Origin: CAZVWV01 sp964631745
GTDB lineage: Bacteria > Bdellovibrionota_C > UBA2361 > JBGSMV01
Reading direction: 5' to 3'
DNA: 25,302 nt
NCBI GenBank assembly: GCA_964631745.1
Contig: CAZVWV010000040.1
Span: forward strand, 1 to 25,302
Of this stretch, positions 14,439 through 23,525 are shown one piece after another. The position numbers and the translations under genes are program-made. The notes beneath the pieces were generated by a model, which was not told the DNA's origin, ran no database searches, and saw nothing but the letters and a program-made list of their open reading frames with translations. The number at the start of each line of letters is the position of its first letter. The first letter of the stretch is position 1.

Positions 14439-15164
14439 TTACCAGCGAGTTCTGCCTACATACACAAAATAGGGCACGCGAAGGTAAGGTAGGAATGGGA
14501 TCGGACTTCTCTGTTCGTTGCAATGCAGGCATTCTGTTACCTCTTGAAGCTTATTCAAGCGCTCCGCTGAAAGATGCACTCCGTCACGAGAGAACCAGAG
14601 CGGCCAAAAGTTGCGCGCGAATATCGAATGTTTGCCTGAAACATAAAAATCCGCCACCCCCACTAATCCCCCCGGTCGAACTATACTTAACGCGTTCTCA
14701 ATAACTGCGCTCCAATTCGGCATCATGCTTAATGAATACGAGAAGGTTACTATGTCGACCTGTTTTCGGCTCGGCTTAAAACAAGCGGCGTCTACCTGAT
14801 GCACGCTGGCGTTAGCGAGCCCCAATCTACATATGCGATTGCGAGCAACATCCAACAGCGGCGCACATAGATCGACGAGCAAGATCTCGGAGCTTTTTTT
14901 AATCAAAGGCAGGGCGTATTCTAGATTTCGCCCCGTGCCGGCACCAATATCCAGCCAGCATCCGGCAAACCCCGGCGGAATGGTTTGAGAGATTAATTCA
15001 GCCCTCCCAAATAAAAGTCGCTCTCTGAAGGCATCATAGTGTTCGGCCTGAGCTTGGTAGAAATTATCCAAACGCTGCGCCTGTGAAAAGCCAGCGCGAT
15101 TAGGAAAGAGAAGATGCTTTACTATTTGCAGATCTTGGCAAAAGCTTCGCATGGCTGAATGCAT
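14439..15164 (-). CDS. btaB: BtaB-type SAM-dependent N-methyltransferase of betaine lipid synthesis
   Basis: 241 aa. In bacteria BtaB trimethylates the homoserine amino group made by BtaA to give diacylglyceryl-N,N,N-trimethylhomoserine (DGTS), a phosphorus-free membrane lipid. Family marks are the N-terminal DNFYQAQAEHYDAFRERLL (33-51), SAM motif I WLDIGAGTGRN (70-80), the acidic strand ILLVDLCAPLLDVAR (94-108), TFSYSLSMMPNW (140-151), RPGGLVGVADFYVS (163-176) and a C-terminal LPYLRVPYFVYVGR. Length is normal and all motifs look intact. It starts 1 base after the stop of the btaA remnant, so the two were translationally coupled. With btaA broken, DGTS synthesis from this locus is doubtful unless another btaA exists. 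Confidence 0.88.
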   Translation of the reverse strand: MHSAMRSFCQDLQIVKHLLFPNRAGFSQAQRLDNFYQAQAEHYDAFRERLLFGRAELISQTIPPGFAGCWLDIGAGTGRNLEYALPLIKKSSEILLVDLCAPLLDVARNRICRLGLANASVHQVDAACFKPSRKQVDIVTFSYSLSMMPNWSAVIENALSIVRPGGLVGVADFYVSGKHSIFARNFWPLWFSRDGVHLSAERLNKLQEVTECLHCNEQRSPIPFLPYLRVPYFVYVGRTRW

Positions 15165-15165
15165 A

Positions 15166-15528
15166 CTAGACCGCCAGAATATCGGCTATGTAAAAGCTGC
15201 CGTAAGTATGTACGCGATCGACTGCATGAAGCTTACGCGCAAGTTCATAGTCGTAATGCAGCAGCTCGCCAAGAAAGGTAGTGCGCCCTCTAATTAAGAG
15301 GTCCAAATTGTCGACATAATCCACTTTGAGCGCACCGCTACGCCAAATGACGCGCGCGCCCGGTTTGGCTGTTCGAAGTATGGCCGCCCATTCCTGACGC
15401 AACAGATCACGCTTGCTAGCGTTCAGCCAATCCATGTGATCCAACAAAACGAAATGAGAGATTGTTTCCGGAGCGTGCTCTAAGAATTTCAGTATGGTAG
15501 AGTTATGTATACTTATACGTTCATGCAA
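15166..15528 (-). pseudogene. btaA: BtaA (diacylglycerol 3-amino-3-carboxypropyltransferase), C-terminal third only
   Basis: The frame from TTG at 15528 encodes 120 aa matching only the C-terminus of BtaA/DUF3419: ERISIHNSTI, then HFVLLDHMDWL and PGARVIWRSGALKVDYVDN. BtaA is normally about 380-415 aa, with its SAM-binding domain in the missing N-terminal part. The frame stays open upstream, but the translation there does not look like BtaA and shadows the overlapping EEP gene. The fragment joins that gene in a different frame at about 15513-15530. The simplest reading is a deletion that removed the 5' two thirds of btaA and the 3' end of its neighbour. An assembly error is the alternative. 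Confidence 0.82.
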
Positions 15529-16298
15529 CCCCGCCCGAATTCTTTCATATCCCCGCTGCGTTCGCCGAAAGCTATCGATTCTTCGTAAATGATCGGAGAA
15601 CGCGATAATGTCACCAGTCCGCTCGAACGCAGAAATTTTCCTGCGCGGTCTCCTCCTCCGACATACGGGAACGCGCTTTTTTCAACTAGACTGCGCGCCG
15701 CCCCGTTCCACACTTCCTGCAGCCCAACAATGTGGCAACTCCCCGCCGAAAGTACCTGCGCGATCTTTTCGTACCTCCAAAAGTCCCGCGCCCCAAAACC
15801 AAAAAGTCGCGGAAGTCCCCACACATTGTAAGTTAGAAATTTAAGCTCGGTAAAATTAACACTGAGCGCCTGTTCGTGCTGCGCTGCGGTTTGTCCAGAT
15901 TTATTTGGCTTAAGTTGTTTGAGCATGCTGGCAAGCCAGAGCGCCCATTCTTTCTGATTCGTGCGCTCTACAAACTTGGGGACATCCGTGAGCGCTTGAA
16001 TCTCTAAGGCGCGCTCAGGAAGATGTGAATCCAAGTCATGTCTATTTACGCACAACTGCCCGGTGTAGGCTCCAAAAGTTCCAAGGAGCGAGCGTATATA
16101 ATCTCGCCCTTGTCTTGCTAAACTTGTAACGAAAAGCAGTTCATGAAAGCTACATTCGGAGCGAACAAGTCTTTGCGGACGCAATTTTAGTCCGGCAGCC
16201 AGAACCGCGGATGCGACACTTTGCGTGCTGCTATAAGTCGAAAGGATTTCGTTCCAAAACGTTAGTCCATCGGGATGTAATCTGAGAAAAAGCTCCAT
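15513..16298 (-). pseudogene. Endonuclease/exonuclease/phosphatase-family protein, C-terminally truncated
   Basis: 261 aa from ATG at 16298. Residues 1-150 are not recognised. From about 152 the EEP fold begins: LKFLTYNVWGLP (metal-binding N159), VGLQEVW (E195) and SGLVTLSRSPI. This order resembles sphingomyelinase-like EEP proteins. The frame ends at GRGCMNV, where EEP enzymes still need about 120 more residues with the GDxN and terminal SDH motifs holding catalytic residues. It should be inactive. The last 16 bases overlap the btaA remnant in another frame. A lipid phosphodiesterase next to betaine-lipid genes would make sense for phospholipid turnover under phosphate shortage, but this is inference. 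Confidence 0.72.
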
Positions 16299-16340
16299 CA
16301 ATTGCCTGTAGATTTCTAAAACAAGACTGCCTTCGATGTA

Positions 16341-16405
16341 CCCCTAGATCTAGAGGGAATTGTGCTAGTTTTTGGAGAGTGAAAGATTAGCCGCGTGTTA
16401 GCGGC
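16341..16405. promoter_or_regulatory. Palindrome and small hairpin in divergent promoter region
   Basis: CTAGATCTAG (16344-16353) is a perfect 10-bp palindrome, nearly extended by CCC/GGG on either side. GCCGC-GTGTTA-GCGGC (16390-16405) is a 5-bp hairpin. Both lie between the EEP gene (minus) and the HAD gene (plus). The palindrome could be an operator for the divergent genes, with weak support. Confidence 0.3.
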
Positions 16406-16503
16406 AAACAATATCTAAATCTAATCGCTTTCTAACGAGGTCGTTGGGCATGTTGACTAGTTGAGTTCTTTACAAGATCAAAGGCGGCAGGCATAGTCTG
16501 CAC

Positions 16504-17220
16504 GTGGCTCGGTTTGATCCTTTCTTTGATGCTGTATTATTCGATCTTGATGGAACCTTGCTCGATTCCGAACGGCTGGGGCCTGGGATCGTAGAACAGA
16601 TTCTAGCTGAATCTGCAAGGGTTCTAAGCACAGAAGAACAGAAACTCCTTAAGCAAATCTGGTGCTATCACAGTACCTTTAAAGAATTTGAGAAAGCGCT
16701 AAGCTTTCATTTTAGTGAAGTCTGCTTCGAAGTAAATTGGAAGATCTTCTTCGAAACATTTTATCAACGGTATCTCTTGGAGCTCGATAAAACTTCGCTT
16801 ATGCCTTCCGCCCTAGAACTACTAGAAAATTTACATGGTAAGACTGTTATGGGACTTGTGACGGGCAGCCGGCGCGCTCAGGTACGATTTATCATGGAAC
16901 GATTCTCTCTTGAGCGTTTCTTTAAGGTAATTGTAACCGAAGAGGACGCCGCCCCTGGTAAGCCGCATCCACTGCCCTTTCTGACAGCCTGCAAGTCATT
17001 AGGGGCCGACCCCGCCCGAAGCCTTGCCATTGAAAATTCAAACGTCGGTGTTAGCTCGGCCAAGGTTGCCGGACTAACGGTCTTTGCCGTTAGCGAAGGC
17101 AATTTGATATCTCAGGATCTCTCACACGCACATTACCAGTTCGGCACCCTCCAAGAATTAGCGCTGGAACTTTCGAACTTAGGAATTCCGGAGCAGACTC
17201 TAGCTCGTGCCAAAGTCTAG
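16504..17220 (+). CDS. HAD-superfamily subfamily IA phosphatase
   Basis: 238 aa from GTG at 16504; an in-frame stop at 16495 limits upstream starts. Motif I FDLDGTLLDSE holds nucleophile D14 and acid/base D16. An alpha-helical cap follows (residues about 20-90), then motif II VTGSRR, the motif III lysine in GKPHP, and motif IV IENSNVGVSSAKVAG. Motif IV reads EN rather than ED, a variant seen in many HAD-IA members. This fits the beta-phosphoglucomutase/phosphoglycolate phosphatase-like group acting on small sugar phosphates; the substrate cannot be told. Length is normal and all motifs are present. It is divergent from the bta region and monocistronic. Confidence 0.9.
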   Translation: MARFDPFFDAVLFDLDGTLLDSERLGPGIVEQILAESARVLSTEEQKLLKQIWCYHSTFKEFEKALSFHFSEVCFEVNWKIFFETFYQRYLLELDKTSLMPSALELLENLHGKTVMGLVTGSRRAQVRFIMERFSLERFFKVIVTEEDAAPGKPHPLPFLTACKSLGADPARSLAIENSNVGVSSAKVAGLTVFAVSEGNLISQDLSHAHYQFGTLQELALELSNLGIPEQTLARAKV

Positions 17221-17561
17221 GGTAAGGGTGTGGCTCAAATGGATCCTTTATAAGAACCTCACCCGGAGGAGTGTGCCTGCGTGCCACACTTCCTCTAGAG
17301 CAATGGGAGAAAATTCCCAGTAACCCCATCGAATCCGCCTTCCTTTGCGAATTTCGCTCCACGTTTGATCCTCAATCCCAGGATCGCTCTTTCCATTTCG
17401 ACTGCGAAGAGCCAACTCCCCCAGACTAGGATCTGGCTTCGTGGCCCTCGGCACGATAGTTTCCCGATTCGGTCAATTTCACCTCCGTACAGAGGGCGAT
17501 CGATCTGCACTTCGATTCTAGAATTATTCTCGGAAATTTTTCCAACGGGGCCAGATGTAAT
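17221..17561. other. Intergenic region, no convincing gene
   Basis: 341 bases after the HAD gene. GTGTGGC (17228-17234) and GCCACAC (17283-17289) could pair across 48 bases. Several short minus frames exist; the 68-codon one from GTG at 17454 ends in a protein-like stretch (WGYWEFSPIALEEVWHAG), but it has no ribosome site or recognised domain. I do not call it. Confidence 0.5.
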
Positions 17562-18257
17562 TTATTCTGGACTATCTAGTGGTGGTTTTGGGGTATTCGA
17601 CCAACTTTCTGGCCTAGCGCCATCAGCGAGAATTATGCAGGTACCGGGCATTCGCCAGCCGCCAGGGTAGGCCAAATTGTAGAGGTCCCAAAATTTAACA
17701 CCTCTTGCTTCCCAAAAACCACGCACTTCAGCAACAAGCGGGCGATGATTAGAGTCCCGCACAATGACCAAGCTATCCGTGGCGAAGTCTCCAAGCTTAA
17801 CGCAAAACGCGCTCTCCATCCCACCAGCATCTTCAGGCGAATTAAAAGTGCCGACAATCGCCGCGCTGTACTCAAGGCCTCCTAGATCAGTACCATTATT
17901 GAGCCTCACGACCCTAGTTACGTAATGCACCTGTGGCTGCGCCTCCCCAGGCCACTTAAGCCCCAAATCCATAAAACACTCATTTAGCGCTGCTCCTAAA
18001 CTAGCTCCTCCATCTCCTCGCTCACCTTGATGCACGCCAGCTCTAATTTTCGCACCCGTACCGGTTTGCAGCTCAAAGCTGAAGCGGCTTCTATCAGGCG
18101 CAGGCCCAGGGAATTCAGCTCCTGTCATTGTCGTCGCGCTGGGCTCCGTTCCCGGCTCCGCTCTGGACCCTTGCAACCCGCTTAGGGACAGCACCACCGC
18201 CGCAGCCGCGACCGAAGTCCCTCTCGGCGCTAGTGTTCCAAACTTGCTACCTGCCAT
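17562..18257 (-). CDS. Small secreted protein, unknown function
   Basis: 231 aa from ATG at 18257, with GGGGAT upstream. It has an Ala-rich signal-like N-terminus (TSVAAAAVVLSLSGLQGSRA). No family is recognised. The mature part has three cysteines (NECFMDLG, SAFCVKLG, PGTCIIL) and mixed strand-like segments (VHYVTRVVRLNN, SLVIVRDSNHRPLVAEVRGFW). A periplasmic or secreted product is likely. It lies downstream of the MFS/spermidine-synthase gene in the same direction but 375 bases away, so a shared transcript is doubtful. It is loosely like the product of 10836-11495 in size and type. Confidence 0.72.
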   Translation of the reverse strand: MAGSKFGTLAPRGTSVAAAAVVLSLSGLQGSRAEPGTEPSATTMTGAEFPGPAPDRSRFSFELQTGTGAKIRAGVHQGERGDGGASLGAALNECFMDLGLKWPGEAQPQVHYVTRVVRLNNGTDLGGLEYSAAIVGTFNSPEDAGGMESAFCVKLGDFATDSLVIVRDSNHRPLVAEVRGFWEARGVKFWDLYNLAYPGGWRMPGTCIILADGARPESWSNTPKPPLDSPE

Positions 18258-18632
18258 AACAAAATCCCCATGAGATGGACGATACCGGGACTAACGCTGC
18301 ATTCACGAGCACTTCTTGTTCTTGCATTTTTTTGTCCTTTTCGCTCTCGCTTTTGCCCCCAGCCTTCGTCTCTCGTCGAGAACCAGAAAATTCAATCACA
18401 CCCTCAGGCCCAACTCAAGAATTTGAGTGTTAGAATTGAGTGAGCAACGATGCGCGGGATTCTAAAAAAAACTGGAAAAATCAACTGCGCAATAACGCGC
18501 CTCAGTGACCGCTTACGTTAATATTGGCTAATCGTGTCACTTCGGGCGGAAAACTCTGACCGGGATTGCCGACTTTCTGAACAGTTACAATAACTCCAAC
18601 CAACAATACCAATTGACTTGCTCCTTAGCAGA
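18258..18632. other. Intergenic region, no gene
   Basis: 375 bases between two minus-strand genes. ACTCAA-GAAT-TTGAGT (about 18412-18427) is a small perfect hairpin upstream of 17562-18257. TCAGGCCCAAC near 18404 also occurs near 10694, but an 11-base match is within chance. Nothing else is seen. Confidence 0.5.
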
Positions 18633-20255
18633 CTATTGCCTTACTACTTCTCTCTGGTGGCTCTTAAGGCTTCTGCGGAAGTCGTTCATTATACCTTGGG
18701 CCATAAGCTCGGTAGGTGCAAAATCATCAGTGTATGGCCGACCCGAGGAGGCGGTCTCAAATTTAAACTCCTTCCCGAGGTATCCTAATAACTCTTGGCT
18801 GACCTGGGGAGAATCCATTTCAGGACCTTTCAGACCAACTAGTATCACATTTCGTACCCGATCTGGTGGCATCTCACCACTCACCGAGAAAAATCGCAGT
18901 TGGTCAAATTTCGTGGCATAGGTTGCCGCCAAGGCTTTTATCATCCCAGAGTTAGGCCCCTGTCGCGCCGAGAAAAAATTCACTATGACAATTCCTTGAT
19001 CGCCAAGAATGTTAAAAATCCGCGCGACACTCTCTCTGGTCGCTAACTGAAAGGGGATACTTACTCCGCTGCCAAACGGATCCATAAATACCGCATCAAA
19101 TTCCTCGGTAGTATGATTCAAATAATAGCGACCATCGGTATGCTCAATAGTGAGTCTTGAATCAACAGCTAAGCCGAAATAACTCCGAGCAATTTCGGTC
19201 ATTCCTGGGTCAATTTCCACCACATGCATAGTGCGCTCCGACTTGCGGTGCAAAAAATCCTGCGGGATGGAATAAGCAGCCCCACCAATCATCAAAGCCT
19301 TCTTGGCATTGGGTCTAAAAAAATCAATTAGACGAAAAAATTTGGTGTACTCAAGCCCAAGAACTTCCTGCTCATCTGCAAAGTTATTGTAAACCTTACT
19401 GAATGGATCTCCAGTCGCCGGAGGAGGCGTTCTGCTAGCAATGCTTATTCTAGCCTGCAAAGCATAAGGGTCAGTTCTTAAGCTACGATATGTGGTTCTG
19501 GCTACAGCGCTATACTCGTCCTGGATTACAGCCCGCGAATAAAGGGTGTCAACAACATGTTGAGACCCTAGGGCTGCGTTGTTGGGTTTTAGGAGTGGCG
19601 AGAGCAATGCAAAAATTATAGCAACAATACCGAGCCAAATTTTGCGGCACCCTGCGCAGAAGGCAAGGAGTATGGTAAGCGCCGCAAATAATATCCCTAG
19701 GCAGAAAAGAGTTTGCTCGCTCCCAATCGTTGAGATTAACCACAGACCCGCTAACAGAGTACCTACAATACTCCCTAAGGCGGATAGCGCCGAAAGAACG
19801 CCCACCATCTGACCGACCGATTCCATAGATTGAGTTTGAAGCCGAACTGCGATAGGCCCTACGGCGGCCAGAAGGAACGCCACCGGCGCAAAGAGCAGGA
19901 TGCTGGCAAGAATTGAACTCAAGTAGGGACTATCTACTTTGCGGGCGCTCCAATCTAAAAGCGGATAGTGAACTCGGGAAACTACTATGAGGAGTAGTGC
20001 CGTCAGTAATGTTAGGACTGCCAGGTCGCGCAACGATAGCCGATCCCGATCCGCAAAACCTCCACCCCAATAGTATCCAAGACTAAGGGCAGCTAAAACC
20101 GTAGCAATTAACCCAGACCAGATCGGTATCGCCAATCCATAGTGGGGAGCTAAGAGTCGTGCCGCAACAATTTCAGTTACCATAAGGGCACCGCCACAGA
20201 GAAAGACGGTGAGATATATTAAGAGTCTACTTAGCTTCATACGAACACAGCGCAT
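18633..20255 (-). CDS. Fused MFS-like membrane / spermidine-synthase-like protein
   Basis: 540 aa from ATG at 20255; starts at GTG 20258 or ATG 20240 are also possible. Residues about 5-225 hold around seven to eight membrane helices beginning LIYLTVFLCGGALMVTEIVAARLLAPHYG, the standard opening of fused MFS/spermidine synthases. The C-terminal half is a Rossmann methyltransferase/aminopropyltransferase fold: ALMIGGAAYSIP, then VVEIDPGMTEIARSYF, HTDGRYYL and FDAVFMDPFGSG. True spermidine synthases carry an active-site Asp pair in a DSSDP-like motif; here it is DPFGSG, so polyamine synthesis is uncertain. Proteins of this architecture are common and poorly characterised. It probably acts at the inner membrane. 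Confidence 0.88.
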   Translation of the reverse strand: MRCVRMKLSRLLIYLTVFLCGGALMVTEIVAARLLAPHYGLAIPIWSGLIATVLAALSLGYYWGGGFADRDRLSLRDLAVLTLLTALLLIVVSRVHYPLLDWSARKVDSPYLSSILASILLFAPVAFLLAAVGPIAVRLQTQSMESVGQMVGVLSALSALGSIVGTLLAGLWLISTIGSEQTLFCLGILFAALTILLAFCAGCRKIWLGIVAIIFALLSPLLKPNNAALGSQHVVDTLYSRAVIQDEYSAVARTTYRSLRTDPYALQARISIASRTPPPATGDPFSKVYNNFADEQEVLGLEYTKFFRLIDFFRPNAKKALMIGGAAYSIPQDFLHRKSERTMHVVEIDPGMTEIARSYFGLAVDSRLTIEHTDGRYYLNHTTEEFDAVFMDPFGSGVSIPFQLATRESVARIFNILGDQGIVIVNFFSARQGPNSGMIKALAATYATKFDQLRFFSVSGEMPPDRVRNVILVGLKGPEMDSPQVSQELLGYLGKEFKFETASSGRPYTDDFAPTELMAQGIMNDFRRSLKSHQREVVRQ

Positions 20256-20400
20256 CACTCAAATAATATACCTGCTTACTCATCGATTTGAGTAGGCACC
20301 ACAAGAAACGGAGACGGTATCCAAAAACTTGCCTGCCCCTCCAAAGGCCGGCTGGCTAGATCGTTAACAAAGTCAGATAGTTATCGTGACTTCTAGTAGC

Positions 20401-20526
20401 TGCTCAAAAACCCAGGCTAAAGTACCAGCACGGCGCGGGACAAGAATATATCGGAGCGCAGGCGACTCGCCTGCCGGTGCCGAGAAGTTGCACTAAGTCT
20501 TAGGCCGACAGGCACCACCAGGTGCC
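20401..20526 (+). repeat. Dispersed structured repeat, copy C (diverged)
   Basis: Begins TGCTCAAAAACCC like copies A and B. After a longer spacer, hairpin 1 is GCAGGCG-ACT-CGCCTGC (20458-20474). One C later hairpin 2 pairs GGTGCC (20476-20481) with GGCACC (20511-20516), its loop holding AGTTGCA and CTTAGGCCG as in copy B. GGCACC can instead pair with GGTGCC at 20521-20526 around ACCA, giving two exclusive folds. The element lies upstream of the gene at 20652. The rest of 20256-20651 shows no gene. Confidence 0.75.
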
Positions 20527-20651
20527 AACAGGAACGAGAGCGACAATCCCACTACTGTTATTTCGCCGTCCTTTCGAGCCTCAAGTCAGATTGGATACTA
20601 GTCGACTGTAACAGGGGCCTGTTCGGATATTTTTTGAGGGAGCCGGTGTTT

Positions 20652-23525
20652 ATGAAAATGCTCTTTAGGCTTGTTGTCGGTATGCTATGCGCTGGAGCGA
20701 CGACCGTTTCGGCCTTTGCTAGCGGCACAGTCAGTGGAACAGTTACTGCATCAAGCGATAGTTCTACCGTGGCGGGTGCCAGCGTGGTGCTGGTTGGAAG
20801 CGCCGGGCAGTATGGGGCAATCACCGACTCATTGGGAGCGTATTCTATACCAGAGGTGGATGACGGAAGTTACACGATCTCCATTTCGGCGCCAGGTTTC
20901 TCTCTACTTAGCACAACGCTTGTGACATCGGGCAACGCAGCGTCTGATCACTCCCTCACCGCATCTGGACGACTGTTTCGCGGCGCTCCTGCATTTGGCG
21001 CAGATATCAGAGCAATAGTAGCAGATGGCCGAAGTGGCGTCTTCTATTCAGCCACCAACGTGGTGCCACAGATCTTTCGCACATTCGATTATGGTGGCAC
21101 CTGGTCTCCAATAACACTTTCGGTTGATGATGCCAGTGGAGTTCCAAGTAATATTGCTGGTCTTAGCCCGAGCAATCTGATTACTAGTGGGTTCCCAGGC
21201 GAAGTCGCCGTATTGCTGAACAGCAAGGTCTATTTTTCGCAGAACTTTGGGAACAGCTGGCAAGAAATATCGGCTCCTGACGGGTTCTACGCGAGTTCTA
21301 TATACTGGGGGCATAAGGGCGCTACCAGTGTTGTGCTTGCAGTACATGGCACAACGGTCTGGCGCGCGGACATGTCAACCACCAGTCCCATTTTAGAAGC
21401 ATATCCAACTACATTGTTGACGACTGCCTTAGATCGCCTAACGGTGGGTAACGGCGGAAGTGCACCTTATGTGGCAGTGGTCAACCAAAGCGGGACACAG
21501 GTTGATCTTTACGTTCTTACTGCTAGTGGAAGCTTCACGCTGCATGAATCGATTACCATTACCGCTCCCGCAGGTGAACCGTATTACATTGCAATGGGCG
21601 GTGAGAGTTCTACCAGCGGCGCTCCACCGAACGTTGTCGTCGTAGGCTCAGTGGTGTTTTCCCCTTCATTCGCTGATAAGTTAGCTGTCGTGATGAAAGC
21701 GTCAAGCTCCACGAACTTCAGCGCCGCCCCACAAAATACCTTCGACCTTACCAGCTCTGGATGCAACAGCTACTACGGCGCAATAGCCCCCAACAGCGGT
21801 GGAGCGCAAGCGGCCATAAAGAACGGTCTTTGTTGGCTAGAGCTAACTGAAAGCGGCGGCTCCCTGAGTGGTACTCCGGCGCTTGTTTACAATGCGACTA
21901 GAGGGACCTTTGATTCCGATTACGATGGCAGCTCAAATCAAGTCATTCTTTCACCAGATGAAAGCCGTGGAGTAGTTAAGTCAGTTGGAGTTGATTTTGC
22001 GGGCGTCCCCACTTTTGACCTTAGCACAGATGCATCTGCTGGAACGTCATCAGGTGGAATTGCTGTAAATGGTATAGCAGCTCCTATAGTGGAGGATACG
22101 GCCTACGCGCCCTCAAGTTCTATACTATTCTCTAGTATTCTAAAACCCAAAGGGGGAAATCGCTCGATGGTAACCACAGACGGTGGCACCACAATGCAAG
22201 TTGCCGTGAAACGCGGTGGGTATGCTACTGACTGGTGGACCGGCAGTGACTCCAAGATCTGGCTTGTTTTTGGGCATGGCAGCGCCGAGGGCGCCAATAT
22301 TCTATCTGCCTTTAAAAACTGGACATCCTCTACCACTTTGTTAACTGATGCCAATGTCGTCGGCGGCACGACCAGCAACCTTGCCCCAGAATTAAATCCT
22401 AGCTACACCGCAGAGATCACCGCACTTAAGGGCGTACGGGGTGCCGATCTCGTGTTCATTGGAGCACAGGAGACAACTGGGGTAGATGGAGATGGTTACG
22501 CAGTACGTCAAGGTGTCGTAATGCGTGGTTCGTTGTCAGATTCAGGAACAGCGCAAATCGGCTCGCTCCTTAGAATTGGAAATGAGACAATTAGTGCGCC
22601 TGTTCGTGCGCTTGAGTACTGCCCAAGCTCTGGATCGCACGCCTCTGTTGCTGATGTGTTGTTTGTCGGCACAGGCTATTTCAGCACAGTGAATGGCGCG
22701 TTTTACAGAGTCGAAAATGCGACCAGTAATACTCCGATCATCGCCACGATTCCTTCAGTGCCCGGCGAAACTGGGCCGGTTAATGATATACGAGCAGATT
22801 GTACAAGTGGATCTATCTTTGCAGGGATTGGAAACGGCGCCACTGGCGGTAGCGGCGCTGGTGGATTGTACAAGTCAACAGATGGTGGGCAAACGTTTAG
22901 CATAGTCTCCAGTTTACGCACTGAACCAACTTCGATTGCCGTCAAATCATTGGCAATCTCAGCACTAGCCCCCAACCTTATGCTGGCCGCCGGTGGTCAG
23001 GAGGGCTACCTATATAGAACTGACGATAGTGGAGAGACCTGGAATCTTATGAATGATCCTTCAAGCGCCGGTCAAAGCTTCACGACAGAGGGAATTAAGG
23101 ATCTGGAGATGCCAGAAGTTGCATCAGGCGCAAGTTCTGCCAGTAAACAGCCCAAATTACTTGCTACCACCAGCTCCGCCTCTATTGGGACCGGGGCTGG
23201 TTTGTTCACAGCCACATTTTCTACTTCCGATCCTGGCACCACCGTTTCAGCTCCTGGATCTGTGAGGGGGGTCAAAGTGTCTCGTGCCAAAACATCTGCC
23301 TCTATCAAGTGGAAGGCCCCTGCTTTAGATGGCGGAAGCGAAATTCTGAACTACACGATAGCTCTCACAAAAAAGCGAACGATCACGGTGTCGGCCTCTA
23401 AACTGAAAGTGAAGCTTTCTAAGCTCTCTCCAAATAAATCTTACAAGGCCACGATTAAAGCTGTGAATATTGCTGGGAGCGGCACCGGCACAGTCGCTAA
23501 GATAAAGAAATACCGTAAGAAATAG
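20652..23525 (+). CDS. Exported multidomain protein: carboxypeptidase-regulatory-like, BNR/Asp-box propeller, fibronectin III
   Basis: 957 aa from ATG at 20652, with GAGGGAG about 9 bases upstream; the in-frame TTG at 20634 is rejected. The signal peptide is MKMLFRLVVGMLCAGATTVSAFA. Residues about 25-95 are a carboxypeptidase-regulatory-like beta-sandwich (GTVSGTVTASSDSSTVAGA, GAYSIPEVDDGSYTISISAPG). Asp-box/BNR motifs of the S-x-D-x-G-x-x-W type occur near residues 140 (TFDYGGTWSPI), 195 (NFGNSWQEI), 740 (STDGGQTFSIV) and 787 (TDDSGETWNLM), suggesting a sortilin- or sialidase-like propeller. Residues about 860-950 form a fibronectin III domain (APGSVRGVKVSRAKTSASIKW) with a very basic end (KIKKYRKK). 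No catalytic residues are evident. Likely a surface or secreted structural protein. Confidence 0.87.
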   Translation: MKMLFRLVVGMLCAGATTVSAFASGTVSGTVTASSDSSTVAGASVVLVGSAGQYGAITDSLGAYSIPEVDDGSYTISISAPGFSLLSTTLVTSGNAASDHSLTASGRLFRGAPAFGADIRAIVADGRSGVFYSATNVVPQIFRTFDYGGTWSPITLSVDDASGVPSNIAGLSPSNLITSGFPGEVAVLLNSKVYFSQNFGNSWQEISAPDGFYASSIYWGHKGATSVVLAVHGTTVWRADMSTTSPILEAYPTTLLTTALDRLTVGNGGSAPYVAVVNQSGTQVDLYVLTASGSFTLHESITITAPAGEPYYIAMGGESSTSGAPPNVVVVGSVVFSPSFADKLAVVMKASSSTNFSAAPQNTFDLTSSGCNSYYGAIAPNSGGAQAAIKNGLCWLELTESGGSLSGTPALVYNATRGTFDSDYDGSSNQVILSPDESRGVVKSVGVDFAGVPTFDLSTDASAGTSSGGIAVNGIAAPIVEDTAYAPSSSILFSSILKPKGGNRSMVTTDGGTTMQVAVKRGGYATDWWTGSDSKIWLVFGHGSAEGANILSAFKNWTSSTTLLTDANVVGGTTSNLAPELNPSYTAEITALKGVRGADLVFIGAQETTGVDGDGYAVRQGVVMRGSLSDSGTAQIGSLLRIGNETISAPVRALEYCPSSGSHASVADVLFVGTGYFSTVNGAFYRVENATSNTPIIATIPSVPGETGPVNDIRADCTSGSIFAGIGNGATGGSGAGGLYKSTDGGQTFSIVSSLRTEPTSIAVKSLAISALAPNLMLAAGGQEGYLYRTDDSGETWNLMNDPSSAGQSFTTEGIKDLEMPEVASGASSASKQPKLLATTSSASIGTGAGLFTATFSTSDPGTTVSAPGSVRGVKVSRAKTSASIKWKAPALDGGSEILNYTIALTKKRTITVSASKLKVKLSKLSPNKSYKATIKAVNIAGSGTGTVAKIKKYRKK

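Noticed and set aside
17248..17454. 68-codon minus-strand frame with protein-like end
   Set aside because: GTG start without ribosome site, stop just upstream, overlapping other random frames; left as intergenic.
10836..18257. Paralogy between the secreted proteins at 10836-11495 and 17562-18257
   Set aside because: Only a short Cys-to-Pro pattern and overall size agree; needs profile comparison before claiming a family.
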